A stretch of DNA of 64,000 nucleotides. It comes from Selaginella moellendorffii. Its lineage: Eukaryota > Streptophyta > Lycopodiopsida > Selaginellales > Selaginellaceae. The DNA lies in contig NW_003314265.1 of the NCBI RefSeq assembly GCF_000143415.4, positions 262,405 through 326,404 of the forward strand. Direction: 5' to 3'. Position numbers and translations under genes: made by a program. The number at the start of each line of letters is the position of its first letter. Within the stretch, counting starts at the first letter, position 1. Positions 34,760 through 46,616 of the stretch are shown piece after piece. The notes below the pieces were generated by a model, which made no database searches, had not been told where the DNA came from, and worked only from the letters and a program-made list of their open reading frames with translations.

Positions 34760-37408
34760 TTATGATAACTTCTCAAGGTTTAGCCGGTCAAACAAGATGA
34801 GGAAGTGGTGATCAGGCAAGTAGAAAACGAATCCGAGCCTTGCACCATTCGTCGGGCCAGTTGTCTGGAAAGATATTGCTCAAATTAGAAAAGAACGAGA
34901 AAAGCCAGTAGCTTTAACTTACCCTTCCATCGAGTAATACAAGCTCTCCGTCAGTCCACTTGGGGTGTTTAAAGCCAGGATCTGCCAGTTGACCTTGGCC
35001 TCTGTATCGGGCAATCTGCAAAAACACACCAAAAAAATTCGCTTAAAATGCGAAGCCAATGAGAAAACAACATACCACTCCTAACTCCTCTGGATAGATG
35101 CCCAGTGGTGACATCCTGTTTTCTTTGGCAATACGTGCTCGAAAGCTTACCTGCCAGAAATTTCTAAGAATCAGCAAACAACCGACATACTCTTGGAAGC
35201 TTCATACCTGCCCCGCGGGAACGTTTAAATCGCCTGTCAGCTTAATAGCCTCCACATACTCGTAAAACTTGAGCTTGTCATCCGGGACTGATCTCTTCGT
35301 GTCCCAGTGGCCGTATTTCCGCTTAAGTTGAAGGATCTCCGGAGTGTTTGCGCCGAAAGCCCCAACATAGAGGCCTACATCAAACTGGAGAAATCAATAT
35401 ACGAGGTACTAAATACCAGCGTCCTACCCGTGAATGGATCAGAGGATTCAGTCACGTCGATGCGATGAAAGACAGTGGTCTTTGGCAAGCTCTGCATTTT
35501 TTGCGCCTGATTCACAGCGAGCTTGATAACCTCTTTTAGCTCTTTAGAAACCTGTAACTACAGTATCAACAGTTTGCAGAAACAAACAGAAAGTCTAGAA
35601 ATCACCTGCACTGGCACCTTTTCCACATTCCACAACTTTTGAGCCACGTCATCGGGCATCTGATCTGCTGACGCCTTAGTGGCAATCCTCGCAACCTTCC
35701 AAGCCTTCGAATCGTCCTGGTGAATATCGTCCGGAATAGAATCAATGTGAAGCACAAAACTGTCTATTGACTCTTGCTTGATGGTAGCGGGCACCCTCAC
35801 TGCAGGACCGATAGAACCATCTCCGCCTTCTCCAGGAGAAGCTCCACCTATAACTACTCTGATGGTAACAGCCTTATCGCCCGGGACCTGGTCGTCCCCT
35901 GCCTTTCCCTCGGTATCGGACGATTCTTGAACGACTATCCCACCAATGGCAGAGGCATCACTTTTATCCCGGTGCTCTTTCTGCTCCCTCTCGATTATCT
36001 CCTCGATAATCTTTGGGATGTCTGGCTCTGAACCTTCTGGAGCGATCACCTTTATAACTTTCATGTTGAGGTCGGGGATTCTATCCTTTAAGAAGTCGAC
36101 TATACCGCTAGCTTGTACGTGTGCTTCATCGGAGTCGTCATCTGCTTTCTCGTTTTCCTGCTTTTCTGTCTTTCCTGCGCTCTTTGTTCTGTTCTTTTCT
36201 TCCGTGCTTTCATTTTCCGCCTGCTGAACTATTTCGTCAATGTCAATATCGACAAGTTTATCCAGGTCTGCTGCTTCTGCTTCTGCTGGGTGTTGCAAGT
36301 AAACAACCTGTGCACAGGGGAAAGTTATTCTCAAGTTCTTCCTTAAAAAGGCCCACCTGCTTGTTGAATCCATTATCTTCCTTCTTAACAAAAACTTCGA
36401 ATAACGCATCACCTTCTGCACCATTCTTTTGAGCAAAGGTAGCTAACTGCCTGCAAAACATAAGGATTCGCATTGTTCCATCTTAAATCCGAGAAAACCT
36501 GGCAGTGTAGTTCTGTGCTATAAGCCTGCCATGAGCGGCTCTCACCCTGATAATTCTCCCAAAAGGATCACTTCCATCTTTGGAGATGCCTGCCCACCAT
36601 CCTACCTGCAAGGCAGTGAAATGGAATGACAACGGCGGTACGAAGCACAGACATACCAGGCCAGCACCAGCTTCATCTCTCAAGCGTGCAGCGTCTTTGT
36701 ATCGTTCCTCTTGCAAAGCTCTCTAGAGACAAAAATAAAAAATAAAATAAAAATCGTTCATGCATGTATATCAGAGGAAAATGGGAAGAAAAAACGACCT
36801 GAAGCTCTTTGTTAACTTCCGATATCACGTCGTTTGCTTTGGCTGCTTCGATAGCTCTCTTTAGCTTCGCTGCCTCTTGAAAATGTTCCAGCTTCACAGC
36901 TTCCTCTAGCTGGAACTGCGCAAGCCACAAACGATAAGTAACACCAAACGAAAATCCAAGAAAAAGAGTGACAAACTTTTAAAGCCGAGATGAGATTGTC
37001 CTCCTCCTCCACCTTTGGAAAATGCTCCTGCCACGACTTCCATTCCTTATCCTCGGGGGAAGACGACGAAGACGACGATCCCGACGACGATGCAATGTAC
37101 TCCTCCAGCTTCCTCGAGGAAACACTCTTGATTCTCAACACTCTCTCATCGGTGCCCGATGTTTCCGCATTTCCCTCGGAATTGTCATCCACAGCGCGGC
37201 ATTGGCACCTAATGACGCCGCGCAACCTACTCGATACTCTCACCACATTACCAGCGCTCGTCCACGCACTTACTGGAAATTGGAAGTGCTGCCGCGACGA
37301 AGAACACGCCAGAAGATTGGATGATCCTCCTATTCCCCCCAGTGACGACGATGAGGACGATCGCGACCCCAATCCAGCAGCAGCCTGGCTCACCAAGGCA
37401 GCAGCCAT
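34760..37408 (-). CDS. EX1: EXECUTER, chloroplast singlet-oxygen signalling protein
   Basis: Eleven minus-strand exons encode 693 residues: 36977-37408, 36799-36915, 36657-36722, 36499-36605, 36357-36450, 35606-36307, 35428-35551, 35208-35374, 35076-35150, 34923-35015 and 34760-34864. A Ser/Ala-rich transit peptide is followed by a UVR-type domain ([20 protein letters not shown], then [15 protein letters not shown]). Next come [20 protein letters not shown], a long acidic linker and the C-terminal DUF3506/SOS domain ([31 protein letters not shown]). This is the domain order of EX1/EX2. EXECUTER proteins sit at thylakoid grana margins and relay singlet oxygen signals to the nucleus, with FtsH-dependent turnover; these roles come from Arabidopsis. 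Whether this is EX1 or EX2 was not resolved. A telo-box-like AAACCCTA lies just upstream of the start. Confidence 0.93.
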
Positions 37409-38376
37409 TTCCCCTCTTCCCTGGTATAAACCCTAATCCCCCTCATCCAGATGAAGCGAAGATCACCACCGTCAATTATCCCAGACGATCTGCTCCGTCC
37501 ATTCCAATATATAGCTCTCCCCCAAGCCCTAGCGGCCGCTAGGGTTCTTCATAGCGCTCATCCGATATCGCCTGCGATTTCTCTGTGGCACGCGATCAAA
37601 CTCAATGCGCTTAGAATCAGGCGCTGCTGGTCGCAGATCCATCCGCGCGGATCACTCCCCGTGTGGATTCACGCGCTCTTCAGTCACAAATTCACTTGGA
37701 TTGGGAGTGTTTGGCTTCTTTATTTTGCTGGCCTCTGGTAATATCCTCATTTCCAGAAGGCCCGTTCCCTGGAAGCAAAATTTTCCTTGCAGCCCTCGCT
37801 ATCCCTCCACTGCGACTTTGCATTGGAGGGACGTTGGGTTGCTACATTGAAAATCTCTCCCCTGTTTTATCTAAGTCTATTTGCCTTAAACCGAGAAATC
37901 GAGCTCCAGTTTTGCGATACAGGCCCCCACTAGTCTCGCAATTTGGCCGCGGATCATTGCTGGAATCCTGGCGGATTGAATTATTCCTCGTGACCCACGT
38001 AAGGCTTTACAAAGGCCCCCGAGCGCATATATGCTATGGACCACCACCCAGAGAAAAAAAAACCAATCAGTCAATCAAAGGCCGACCTTGGAACCACCAC
38101 TGATTCCCAGTGGTGGAAGTAAAGAGTGGAAGTAAAGAACAAAAAAAGAGATTAATAGTAAGAAACTTGGAAGAACACAGGCTACAAAATTTTTGCTTCT
38201 CATAAACCTTCTCTCGCATCTTAAATCAGACTCGCTATACTTTAGTAAGAACTTCTACGATCAGACGCACTGGCCGGCCATGGAGATCTTTTGACAAGAC
38301 TTGTGTGCGTCCCACCTGATATACGCTTCTGTCAGATTTGAAGGAATCAGACGAGAGAATCACGCACCTGTGGAGC
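37409..38376. other. Intergenic region between EXECUTER and the class II LBD gene
   Basis: This region holds the EXECUTER promoter (left side) and the 3' flank of the LBD gene (right side). A plus-strand frame at 37451-37741 could encode 96 residues starting 43 bp from the EXECUTER ATG, but it matches no family I know and has no supporting splice pattern, so it is not called. A TATATAG sequence lies near 37508 on the plus strand. Confidence 0.4.
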
Positions 38377-39820
38377 TCAGTGAAGAAGATCCATGAGCAG
38401 CAGATCACCCTTGGCTGCCGTGGGGCTCAAGACTTCTTGAGCTGTTCTCGGTGGTGGTGATGGTGGTGTTGTTGGCCGTGATGGCAGTGGTGGTGGTGCT
38501 GGTGGCAACGCTCTTGCTGCCACTGTGTTGGATTGGGACTGCATCGAAATGGACAAATCTGTAGTGTCGGAATCTGCCTCGGAGCTGTGACAAGGACTCG
38601 CGGGGCTTGTCCGCTTCGCGGCGACACTCGAGCTCGCGACAAGGTGACGATGGCTGTTCTTGGAGCTCATCTTGGATGAGGACGAGCCCAAGGTGAGGTC
38701 CAGCCCAACTTCGTCGCCGCCTGGCCGCCACCCTTTCTCCACCACCACTGCCGCGGCAGCTCCGCCGTCGTTTTCCACCGCGTGGTGGTCGCGACGACCA
38801 GAGCCACACGCCATCGCGTGGGGACGACGATCGTGGACAACGCCACCTCCCGATCCTCGGCCCTGATCCTCGTCCTCGTAAAAGTGCTCGTCCGGTTCCT
38901 CCTGTTCTTGGAGCTCGACCTTTAAGGTTGTCGCGGCCGAGCGATGCCTCCGCTGGAGGCTCGCAAAGCTGCTGCTCTCGCTGCTGTCGCGATCCAGCGC
39001 CCGCTTCACTCCCGCGAACTTGGAGCCGTCGAGCGAGAACCCTTGCGCATTGGTGGCGGAGTTGTCATTGTTGGTGTCCTTGGTGCAACTGTAGATGGAG
39101 AAGGCTCCAGCCGCAGCGGCGGTGACAGTGCTGAAGTAGCCTCTCCCGAGACGAACTTTGGGAAGCCTTCCGGACGCGAAAGCTTGCTGGGACTGGGAGG
39201 GGGTGACGAAGCCGATGGAGGGCCTTCCGGTGCCGAAGGCGCTGGAGAGCCTTCCGGTGCCAGTGGAAACCGTGGAGCAAAGCAAGCCCCCTTTGAGCAC
39301 CGTCTCCACCGCGTCCTGGCAGTGCTTCCAGCTGCCCGAGCACAGCAGCCCCACAGCTCCAAACACGGGATTTATGGTCCGGCCGCATGCCTCGTAGAGG
39401 AGAGACTGGAACAATGCTGCATGGAGATCAATTTTAAACACCATAAACCAAAGGTTCCAAGAGGAAACTTGCAAGCTATACTAAGAGCACGCAACATCTT
39501 GAAGGAAGGAATAACTCTTCCATGCATGCACTCACAGGAACAACCGATCATCCTGGCAAAAGAATTCGCACAGAATAATCTCTAAAGAGAACTCCCAAAA
39601 AACCATGAGGCTCTCCATCAAGTATATTTACTTTACCGGGTCTTTGACTCTCCGGGACGGAGCTTATCAGCGCCATCATCCCCGCGCGGCCGAAGAATTT
39701 GGCGACGAAGACCGTGGCGTGGCCCTGCGCATCGGGGCTCTCGATCCATCGCAGGCACTGCCGGAGAACGCAGCCATCGCTGCAGCCCTTGCGCAGAACC
39801 CGGCACCCATTGCAGCTCAT
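38377..39820 (-). CDS. Class II LOB-domain transcription factor (LBD37-42 type)
   Basis: Two minus-strand exons (39637-39820 and 38377-39416) encode 407 residues. The protein begins [17 protein letters not shown], the class II version of the CX2CX6CX3C zinc block, followed by [20 protein letters not shown] and [19 protein letters not shown]. The intron falls inside the LOB domain as usual. The long C-terminus includes an acidic stretch, a [11 protein letters not shown] segment resembling an LxLxL repression motif, Ser-rich tracts and a proline run. Arabidopsis class II members LBD37-39 repress nitrate and anthocyanin genes; that this protein does so is only inference. The ATG at 39820 was preferred over in-frame upstream Met codons because the conserved class II N-terminus starts there. 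The 5' leader contains a (GA)n tract at about 39950-39972. Confidence 0.92.
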
Positions 39821-40042
39821 GGCGACGCCCTCTCGTTCCTCACACCCAGTCAGACCATCAAAATCGCGGCGAGAAAGAGTAGGGAGAAATGCGCGCGATC
39901 GAGCGAGCGGGCGAGCGAGCGGCGGTGGCAAATCAGCTGCGAGAGATGGAGAGAGAGAGAGAGAGAGAGAGATGGAAAGAAAAACACAACCCTGATGATA
40001 GAAGAAGGGGGGAGAAAAAAAAATTCTTTTTTATTAATTGAG

Positions 40043-40081
40043 ATGCGGCGACATGAAGCTGCACGCTTCATGTCGCCGCAT
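40043..40081. repeat. Perfect 17-bp inverted repeat (hairpin)
   Basis: ATGCGGCGACATGAAGC (40043-40059) and its exact reverse complement (40065-40081) flank a 5-nt spacer TGCAC. The structure is GC-rich within an AT-rich surround. It lies between the class II LBD gene start and the 3' end of the glycosyltransferase gene, both on the minus strand. It could be a small transposon footprint or form a stem in either gene's UTR. Confidence 0.8.
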
Positions 40082-40212
40082 ATGCCCATGTGGCATGCTT
40101 GCGTGTCATGACACGTGGCCATTCCTCCTCTGGTTTTTTTGTTTAAATTATATTTTCTTTCCATTCTATTCGTTTCTTTGGTATTTCTCATTGCGATTCT
40201 TTTGACGACACT

Positions 40213-42227
40213 CTACAATAATGGTGGCGATTTTTCCCACGTCGAGTTGGGCAAGATCTTGAGCAAAGCTTGGGCCGTCTCTGGAAGGAACTTTCGCGCG
40301 AATAAAAAACACGGCCGCCGCTCGCCATTCCATATACACGGAGTTCTCGTTACCACAGCCTGCAAGAGGGATAAAAAAAAGAAGAAAAGGAAAAGAGGAT
40401 CCGAGTTAGGCGCGCACAGCTTTTAGAGATTGCGAATCGATTCAATCATACCTTTGCAGTACTTGTCTTGTGCACATATTCGTCAATCATCTGGATGGAA
40501 GCACGCACAGGCACAGGTAAGATCAGTGACACGAACGAATGAGCTTTTGCAACTGTTGCGAGGAGGAGAGAAAACAGGAGACCGAAGCAGCAAGGGAGGG
40601 GTACCTGGAGCTGCCGCAGTTTCTCCGCAGTTACGTCTGCTTTAGTATATGATTTCGGGTGCCATTTGCCTTCGGACCAGTCGACGTGAGTGACTGTCCA
40701 GTTTGCTATCCCTGCCGAATCCATAATCTGGAAATGGATGATCGTGTGAGAGAAATGGAGCAGCAAATGGATGTTCGCTTACGAAGAGGAATGTTTGCAA
40801 GTAATGCTCGTCCGGGTAGCAGTTCCGGTTGTTGTCACCCGGCTGCAAAACAAGACGAGGAAGAAAAGGATCAAGTGAGCATGGGCATCGAAAAGTAGCA
40901 AATGCGACGCTCCTTTACCTTGCAGAACAGTTTAAACTTTCGATAATACACGTGATCAGCGATGACCATAAGAGCATGATGGCGCTGTACTGCAAACCAC
41001 TGAGAGACGTTTATTCTGTCGTTAAACTGCATTGTAAGATAATTGAAGCATTTGAGCAGCACAAACCTGTGCACCTTTTCTCCATTCCCATTGCTCTACT
41101 TGCGGGGACATGTAGCCCATGTATCTTCCCCTCCCATGGGGGCCAGGGTCGTCGAAGCTGTGCCAGTCACGGCCACCATTAAATATTCGCCAGAAACAAA
41201 GAGGAAAGGAGAAGCTTTTTTACCAGTCGACAAAGCTACCACTGAAGTTCAATAAATGATTGTACGTGTAGCGGAAGCTATGGAGCGGTACACACCTGAC
41301 AATTGACTCGATCAACACAAGGAACTTGTGGCGGAGAGACTTACGTGTCGGAAAGAAGAACGAAGTAGGCATTGTTCTGATCGAGAACAGCGTGAGTGAG
41401 GAGTCGCCTCTCCGCATCGATCATGTTGATGTTGCCCCATTGCACCTGTCGCCAGGCACACGAGAATGTAAAAAACAGAAGGAAGGAAAATGCTTGTGAT
41501 TCCGAGGCAATGGAGACGTAAAAGCCATACCTTTTGAGAGCGGATCATTCGTGAGCGAAACAAATCGGTCTTCCACACAACCCTCTTGTTGATGGCCGTG
41601 TCCGAGGCATGCACGTAGATGGAATACAAGCCTTCGTTTCCCTGGCAGAAAAAAGTTATGTTTTTGGAGTTAACACTTATTCTAACTGCGCGGAAGAAGT
41701 TAAGAGACCCTGCCTACAAGAATCCATGCAAGCACACTAGCGAGAAACAAGCAAACAAAAACGAGAAAAGACGATCCCAGCAAAGGAACGAAAATAAAAA
41801 GTGAAAGGCACAAGAAAAAAAGAAGGAACAGGAAACTTACTTTGAAAAAGCGCTCCCAGAGGAGCTCGAAAGGCAAGGCGCCAGCCGTCAAGAACAAGAA
41901 GGCCACCTTGGAAGGACCCGACCGCGCTTGAAAGCTCTGGTGCTTGAGATCCACCGCAAGAGCAAACTCGGCAATCTCGGTGTCGCTCTTGTTCAACCAG
42001 GGCCTGGGCGGAGGAGGAGCCGGCGGAGCGAGCAGCGCAATTCTACACAAATCAGTCCCCAACACTTCACAGGGCGTGATGTGAGTGGGCGTGTAGTGGT
42101 ACGCGATGATGCCGCCCAGCGTGGAGAGGCTGACCAGGAGGAGCAATCCCAGCGTCCAGGCCAGCCATCGCCGCTTGGACAGCTTCATCTGGAGCTTGAT
42201 GTTGGCCACTTCCTTTTGCCAGGACAT
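40213..42227 (-). CDS. Core-2/I-branching GlcNAc-transferase-like (GT14 / BC10-like) Golgi protein
   Basis: Ten minus-strand exons encode 403 residues: 41841-42227, 41531-41641, 41345-41445, 41224-41295, 41067-41157, 40919-40999, 40783-40842, 40605-40727, 40452-40490 and 40213-40359. A short cytosolic N-terminus and one membrane anchor (about 21-43, LAWTLGLLLLVSLSTLGG) define a type II Golgi protein, followed by a Pro-rich stem. The catalytic region has KVAFLFLTAGALPFELLWERF, YSIYVHASD, NNAYFVLLSDTCVPLHSF, NRNCYPDEHYLQT and VTHVDWSEGKWHPKSY. The C-terminus has RPCFLFARKFLPE. These are signatures of the plant Core-2/I-branching family (PF02485), which includes rice BC10. The family is implicated in wall or arabinogalactan glycosylation; the acceptor is unknown. 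The start lies 204 bp from the divergent gene at 42432. Confidence 0.92.
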
Positions 42228-42431
42228 GATGGATCTTACACATCAATCGGCTACCATTGCATAGATCTCGCGACGCCTGCGTTGCGGAATCAAAACCCTA
42301 GCACTGGCGAGGCGATCTTGTACCTCTGTGACAATGCCGCCGCGCCGCTCTCGCCATGGCGCGTCGCTGCATTTGCCCCGGCACGGCGATAAAAAAAGTG
42401 CCCCCCAAGAGAAATATTTTAGGGTTCTTAG
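42228..42431. promoter_or_regulatory. Divergent promoter region (GT14 / coiled-coil gene)
   Basis: Just 204 bp lie between divergent start codons. Telo-box-like sequences occur on both sides: AAAACCCTAG near 42292-42301, read toward the minus-strand gene, and TTTTAGGGTTC near 42417-42427, read toward the plus-strand gene. No TATA box was identified for either direction. Confidence 0.5.
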
Positions 42432-44328
42432 ATGGAAATGGACGACGATAGTCCAGAATTAGGGCTGGGCGACGACGAGGACGAGGACGAGTACGCGGTG
42501 GTCACGAGGATCTTGGATTCCTTCTTGCATCGGCCTGATGATGGCGATTGCGCAGCTGCATTGCAGCGAGAGGAAGATCCAGGCAAGGATTTCTTTTTTT
42601 TCTTGGCTCTTTAGAGTGGATTGAGAATGCGGTCGTGTCTAGTGCCTGGATCAGCTGCTGCTGCCGACGGCGACGCTTCCAATCAGGATGCCTTGGCGAT
42701 TGTTCCAGTCTCTTATCCGGAGGAGCCGATCGTGGAGAATGCCTCATCATCTTTGGCGATCGTTCAAGGTTGCGAGGAAAATGGAAATGCGCGATTTGAT
42801 GGGGGCCCGCGAAGAACGTTTATCATGGAAATGCAAGTTTTCGTCGAGGACATGAAGAAGAAGAGCCGGAGACGGCTCAAGAATCTCGACCAGGTGATCC
42901 GGCAGGGAATTTTTCTTTCTTTCTTTCTTGTCACTAAGCATGACTGTTTTTTCCCTGATTTTTTAGGACAGAAGGACAAGCTAAAACCTGAAGAAGCTGA
43001 CAAGATCAACCGTGGGTAAGACTTGAGTAGATTTACCTATTGTACTTAAATGGTTGGAGCAGTCTAGAGACGATCACTATGCTGGATATGAAGCTTCAAG
43101 AGCTGGAGCGAGGAGCCAGACATCGCCGTCTCGGCGGTAGAGAATATGAGTCCGATGCATCAAGAAAGCTGAGGTAAGAGAGTAACTTGTTCGAAAGCCT
43201 GTTGAGAGCATCTGTTCTTCTTAGGGATGAGAGGAAGAGACGACGAAGATATGCGAAACTTAAGCGATCTCTGGAAAATCTAGACGCCTTGCATCCTGAG
43301 AAACAAGGTCATGTTTTAAGAAATATTCTTCTAGGACCAAGTGCGAGGTACTTCAGGCTCACGGTGAGCGTGTTTTACTCGGTCAGATTGCTTTATAACT
43401 AGCTGTTTTTTTTTTTCCAGCCAGAGGAGGAAGCGATGGTGGAAGAATTGCTTCGCCAGCAAGACATTGTTGACGACGATGGGGATAATAGCAGTGTTAT
43501 CTCGCATGTCTCAACGGTATTTGCTAACACTCGACGCTGGTATGCTCGCACTAAAAGAATTTGGACCAGGCCTTTGATGTGGAGGGCCAAGAGGCCGTTC
43601 GCCTGGCAGAGATAGACTGCAGGCTAGACCCTTACAAAGAGAGCCACAGCTATTATTCCATTTCACCCATGGCGTCGTGTACGTCTTGTTTTTTCTATTT
43701 TGGTTCTTCTATATTGGTGGCTGACGCAGTGTTTGTTTGCAGCTTCTACTCCAAATAGCAAAACTTTGATGCCTGGATGTCCGTCATTGTCTCCCATGGC
43801 TTCAGGTAAACTTTATCCGTGCACAAGGTATTCCAAAAGATTAAATTCTCTCCAGCATTCTATCAAAATATTCACTCACTCACAAACTCGCGTTTTTCTG
43901 TTTCAGTGTCCACGCCCAAGAGCAAGTCGTATTTCGAGAATGGCGAATCTCGGACCAAGTCAGAGGAGTTCTCCGTGCATCATGAAGCTTTGTCAAGAGC
44001 ACTCGAGCCTTTCGCAGGAACTACAGTTGTGGAGGACTACTTAGGGGAGCTGAAGGAGAGGCGAGAGTACGAAGAAAAAATGGAGGTAACATAATTGTCT
44101 CGCCTCGAGTTTTCACTGAACAACCCGTGGCCGCCAGGAAATCGACAAGAAACTCAGACAACTCCACATGACAGAGGCTCCCGCGGGTATAACAGACGAT
44201 CAACTCATGCAACTCGTAAGCTTCCTTTTGTTTTGGTTTGTTGTTTTGCTTGCTGATCGTCTTTCTGGCCTATGCTCCAGCTGAGTGCCTCAAAAAGGGA
44301 ACAAGAGTTATATGCTGCCATCCAGTGA
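42432..44328 (+). CDS. Basic coiled-coil protein, unrecognised (possibly FSIP1-like); first exon uncertain
   Basis: From 42627 the exons join well: to about 42892, 42967-43017, 43065-43172, 43224-43356, 43420-43517, 43560-43679, 43741-43805, 43906-44085, 44139-44217 and 44281-44328. The protein has MEMQVFVEDMKKKSRRRLK and KLKPEEADKINRG. It continues into LETITMLDMKLQELERGA and an Arg/Lys-rich helix (RDERKRRRRYAKLKRSLENL), then an acidic helix, Ser/Pro-rich SPMAS repeats and helical C-terminal pieces. The helix pattern loosely recalls fibrous-sheath-interacting protein 1, but I am not sure. An acidic frame at 42432-42582 (ELGLGDDEDEDEYAVVTRIL) looks coding. However, its only good donor (a GC site at 42583) does not join in frame, so the true start is either 42432 with an unseen splice or the ATG at 42627. 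Confidence 0.68.
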
Positions 44329-46616
44329 AACACAACAACAACCAAATGTGTACAATCGCATAGCACAGCCTTCACAAGATCAAGAACAAAAAATGTAAGC
44401 CTTTGCTTTTCCTTTTCTCTTTGTCCCTGGGGGACATTGTCTCATGCTCCTAGTGGGATTGGCTAGCTATGGCTTATAACATGAACATCACTGAGATAAG
44501 AGTAGTATTAGAGAGATTGACAAGCAAAGTAATAGCTAGCTAAGCAATTTATACTAGAGAGAGTGTGCGTGTGTGTATCTTTGTCTTTGCAGTGCTGAGA
44601 TCCTGTGAGATCTTCCTTACTGCCTATCTCTCCAATGAGAGAGAGAAACAGAGGGGCTGAGCTGTATGGAGTGTGTCTATAGGGCCAAGGTGGTGGTGGT
44701 ACAGCATGGACTTAATGCATTAGCAATTAGTGGCAACAAGTTGACGGAATTGAAAGGGGGGAATATATAGGTAGGTCGCTGGCTGGCCGGAAACACAATC
44801 GTACCAAAGTTGTTGTTGCTGCTGTGCTGCTGCTGACCGGTGGATATTTTCTTTTTAGTGTGAATTTAGCTACCAAACAAAAGAGGGAACAAACGAGGCT
44901 TGAAGCACCCCCCACCCCCAAATTCAATTCCTTGAGTGCGATGTCGCATGCATGGGCATGCCATCGTGCCCCATGCTCGGCGCTCAGGCAGGAAGGAGGA
45001 GCTGTAAAAATCCTTCCCCGGGTAACAAGTGACAGTGAGGGAAACCAGGAGGGAGCATATGCTCTGCATCTCTGTGTGTATGTGAAACTCTCGCTCGCTG
45101 CCCTGAGAACGCGCAGTGGCAGCAGCAGGCTTTTGGAGATTTTGCCGTGGCCCCAGAATCGGGAGACAGAGGCAGAGATTGGCTGTTTGTTGTTTCTTTT
45201 TTTCTTTTTTTTCTTTTCTTTTCCTTTAGTGCTTTTTTAGCAGTTCATGTTCAGTTAGGAAGGAGTCAACCACCACTGTTCTCACAACACAGCACCACCA
45301 AATCTTTTACCTCCATTGACGCCACAAGACTGAAAGGAGTGAAAGAGGGATGAGGGAGCAGAGAACAGGCCAGCATTGCACATGCAACAAGCTAGCCCAT
45401 GCCAGGCACACCTCACTGTCATATTCCTCACAAGGTGATGGTGATCATGATGGTGGAGGGCCTGAAATTCAAACCAGCACCACCACCAGTCCCTCCCCCA
45501 AATTGTGCATGATTCCAAAGAGATTATGAGGCATAGAATAGAAGCCCATATGACACATAACATACTGTTTTGGCAATTTTTTATTCAGTATCATATAAGC
45601 ATCCATGCCAGGAATTTGACATACCAGGAGTAACAGTGTTAGCATTGTCCCCCAGGAAGGGGTTAGGTAGGTCTACATCCACATCTTCCTCTTCTCCCAC
45701 AAGAGCAATGCAAAAACAAGGAGATAGAATGAGTTTATATTCCCTTCATTGCCCCCCTTCCCTGCCCTGCCCCTCCTGCCTCCCTGCCTGCAGCACTCAC
45801 AAGAAGAATGCAAACAAATTCAAAGCCTGTGTTATTTTTGCTGCTCCAGAGCTGGGCTCAGCCTACCTTCTAGTAAGTACTGTTTCATCATCCCTACTTT
45901 ATTGGGGATGTTGTTAATGCTTATGCATGCATGGCTGCCTGGGTGAATGGCTGCATCCAAAAGAGTTTAACTCTTGTTTGATCCTTCCTGACTTTACCTG
46001 GCTGTTGCTCCAAACATGCACTCACACATTACATATGATGTGGGTACCTTTCTAAATTTTCGCTTGCACTGTTTTGTGTGTGGTGTTGTCATGCATGCGA
46101 ACAAAAGGCAGGTGTAGTAGATCTGCTTACCAACCAGAGATAAAGAGCAAGGAGTTCTTTCCTCTTTTTAACAGTTGACACAAGATACAAGTTGAGCTTG
46201 AGATCAAAAAGGATTTGTGTGTTGTGTGTTGTGTCCATGCTTCTTGCTCCAGCAAACTGGGAAGCAGCAAGACATTCTTGTTTTACAAACCAAGACATCG
46301 ATGATACCCTTTTCTGTTGGATCAGTGGATGATCTTGGCACCAAAAAAGGAGAGCATTATAACTTGGCACTGGTACAAGGAGCTCAGCAGCAGCAGCAAT
46401 GCATCATACAAAAGGACTGATCGTTGCGTCATGTTGTCGTTGCCACCACCATTGACAGTGGGAACATGCAAATGCCCTTGTCTTGCAACGCACTTGCAGC
46501 TTGGCAAGTCTGCGAGGTCATTGCGCTATCGCCAGCGGAGGCAGATTGCTCGCTGCTCAATCCATCCTTTGAAGCTCCAAACATCTAAGAAGGCAAAACA
46601 AAGCTTAGAACTTCCG
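44329..46616. other. Gene-free intergenic stretch
   Basis: About 2.3 kb without recognisable exons. It contains the 3' flanks of the two convergent genes beside it, T-rich runs (about 45195-45235), and pyrimidine-rich tracts (about 45750-45795). Short frames in several phases show no family similarity or splice support. Confidence 0.45.

Noticed and set aside
37451-37741. 96-codon plus-strand frame divergent from EXECUTER
   Set aside because: Unrecognised, no splice or composition support, and it runs through a likely promoter and UTR.
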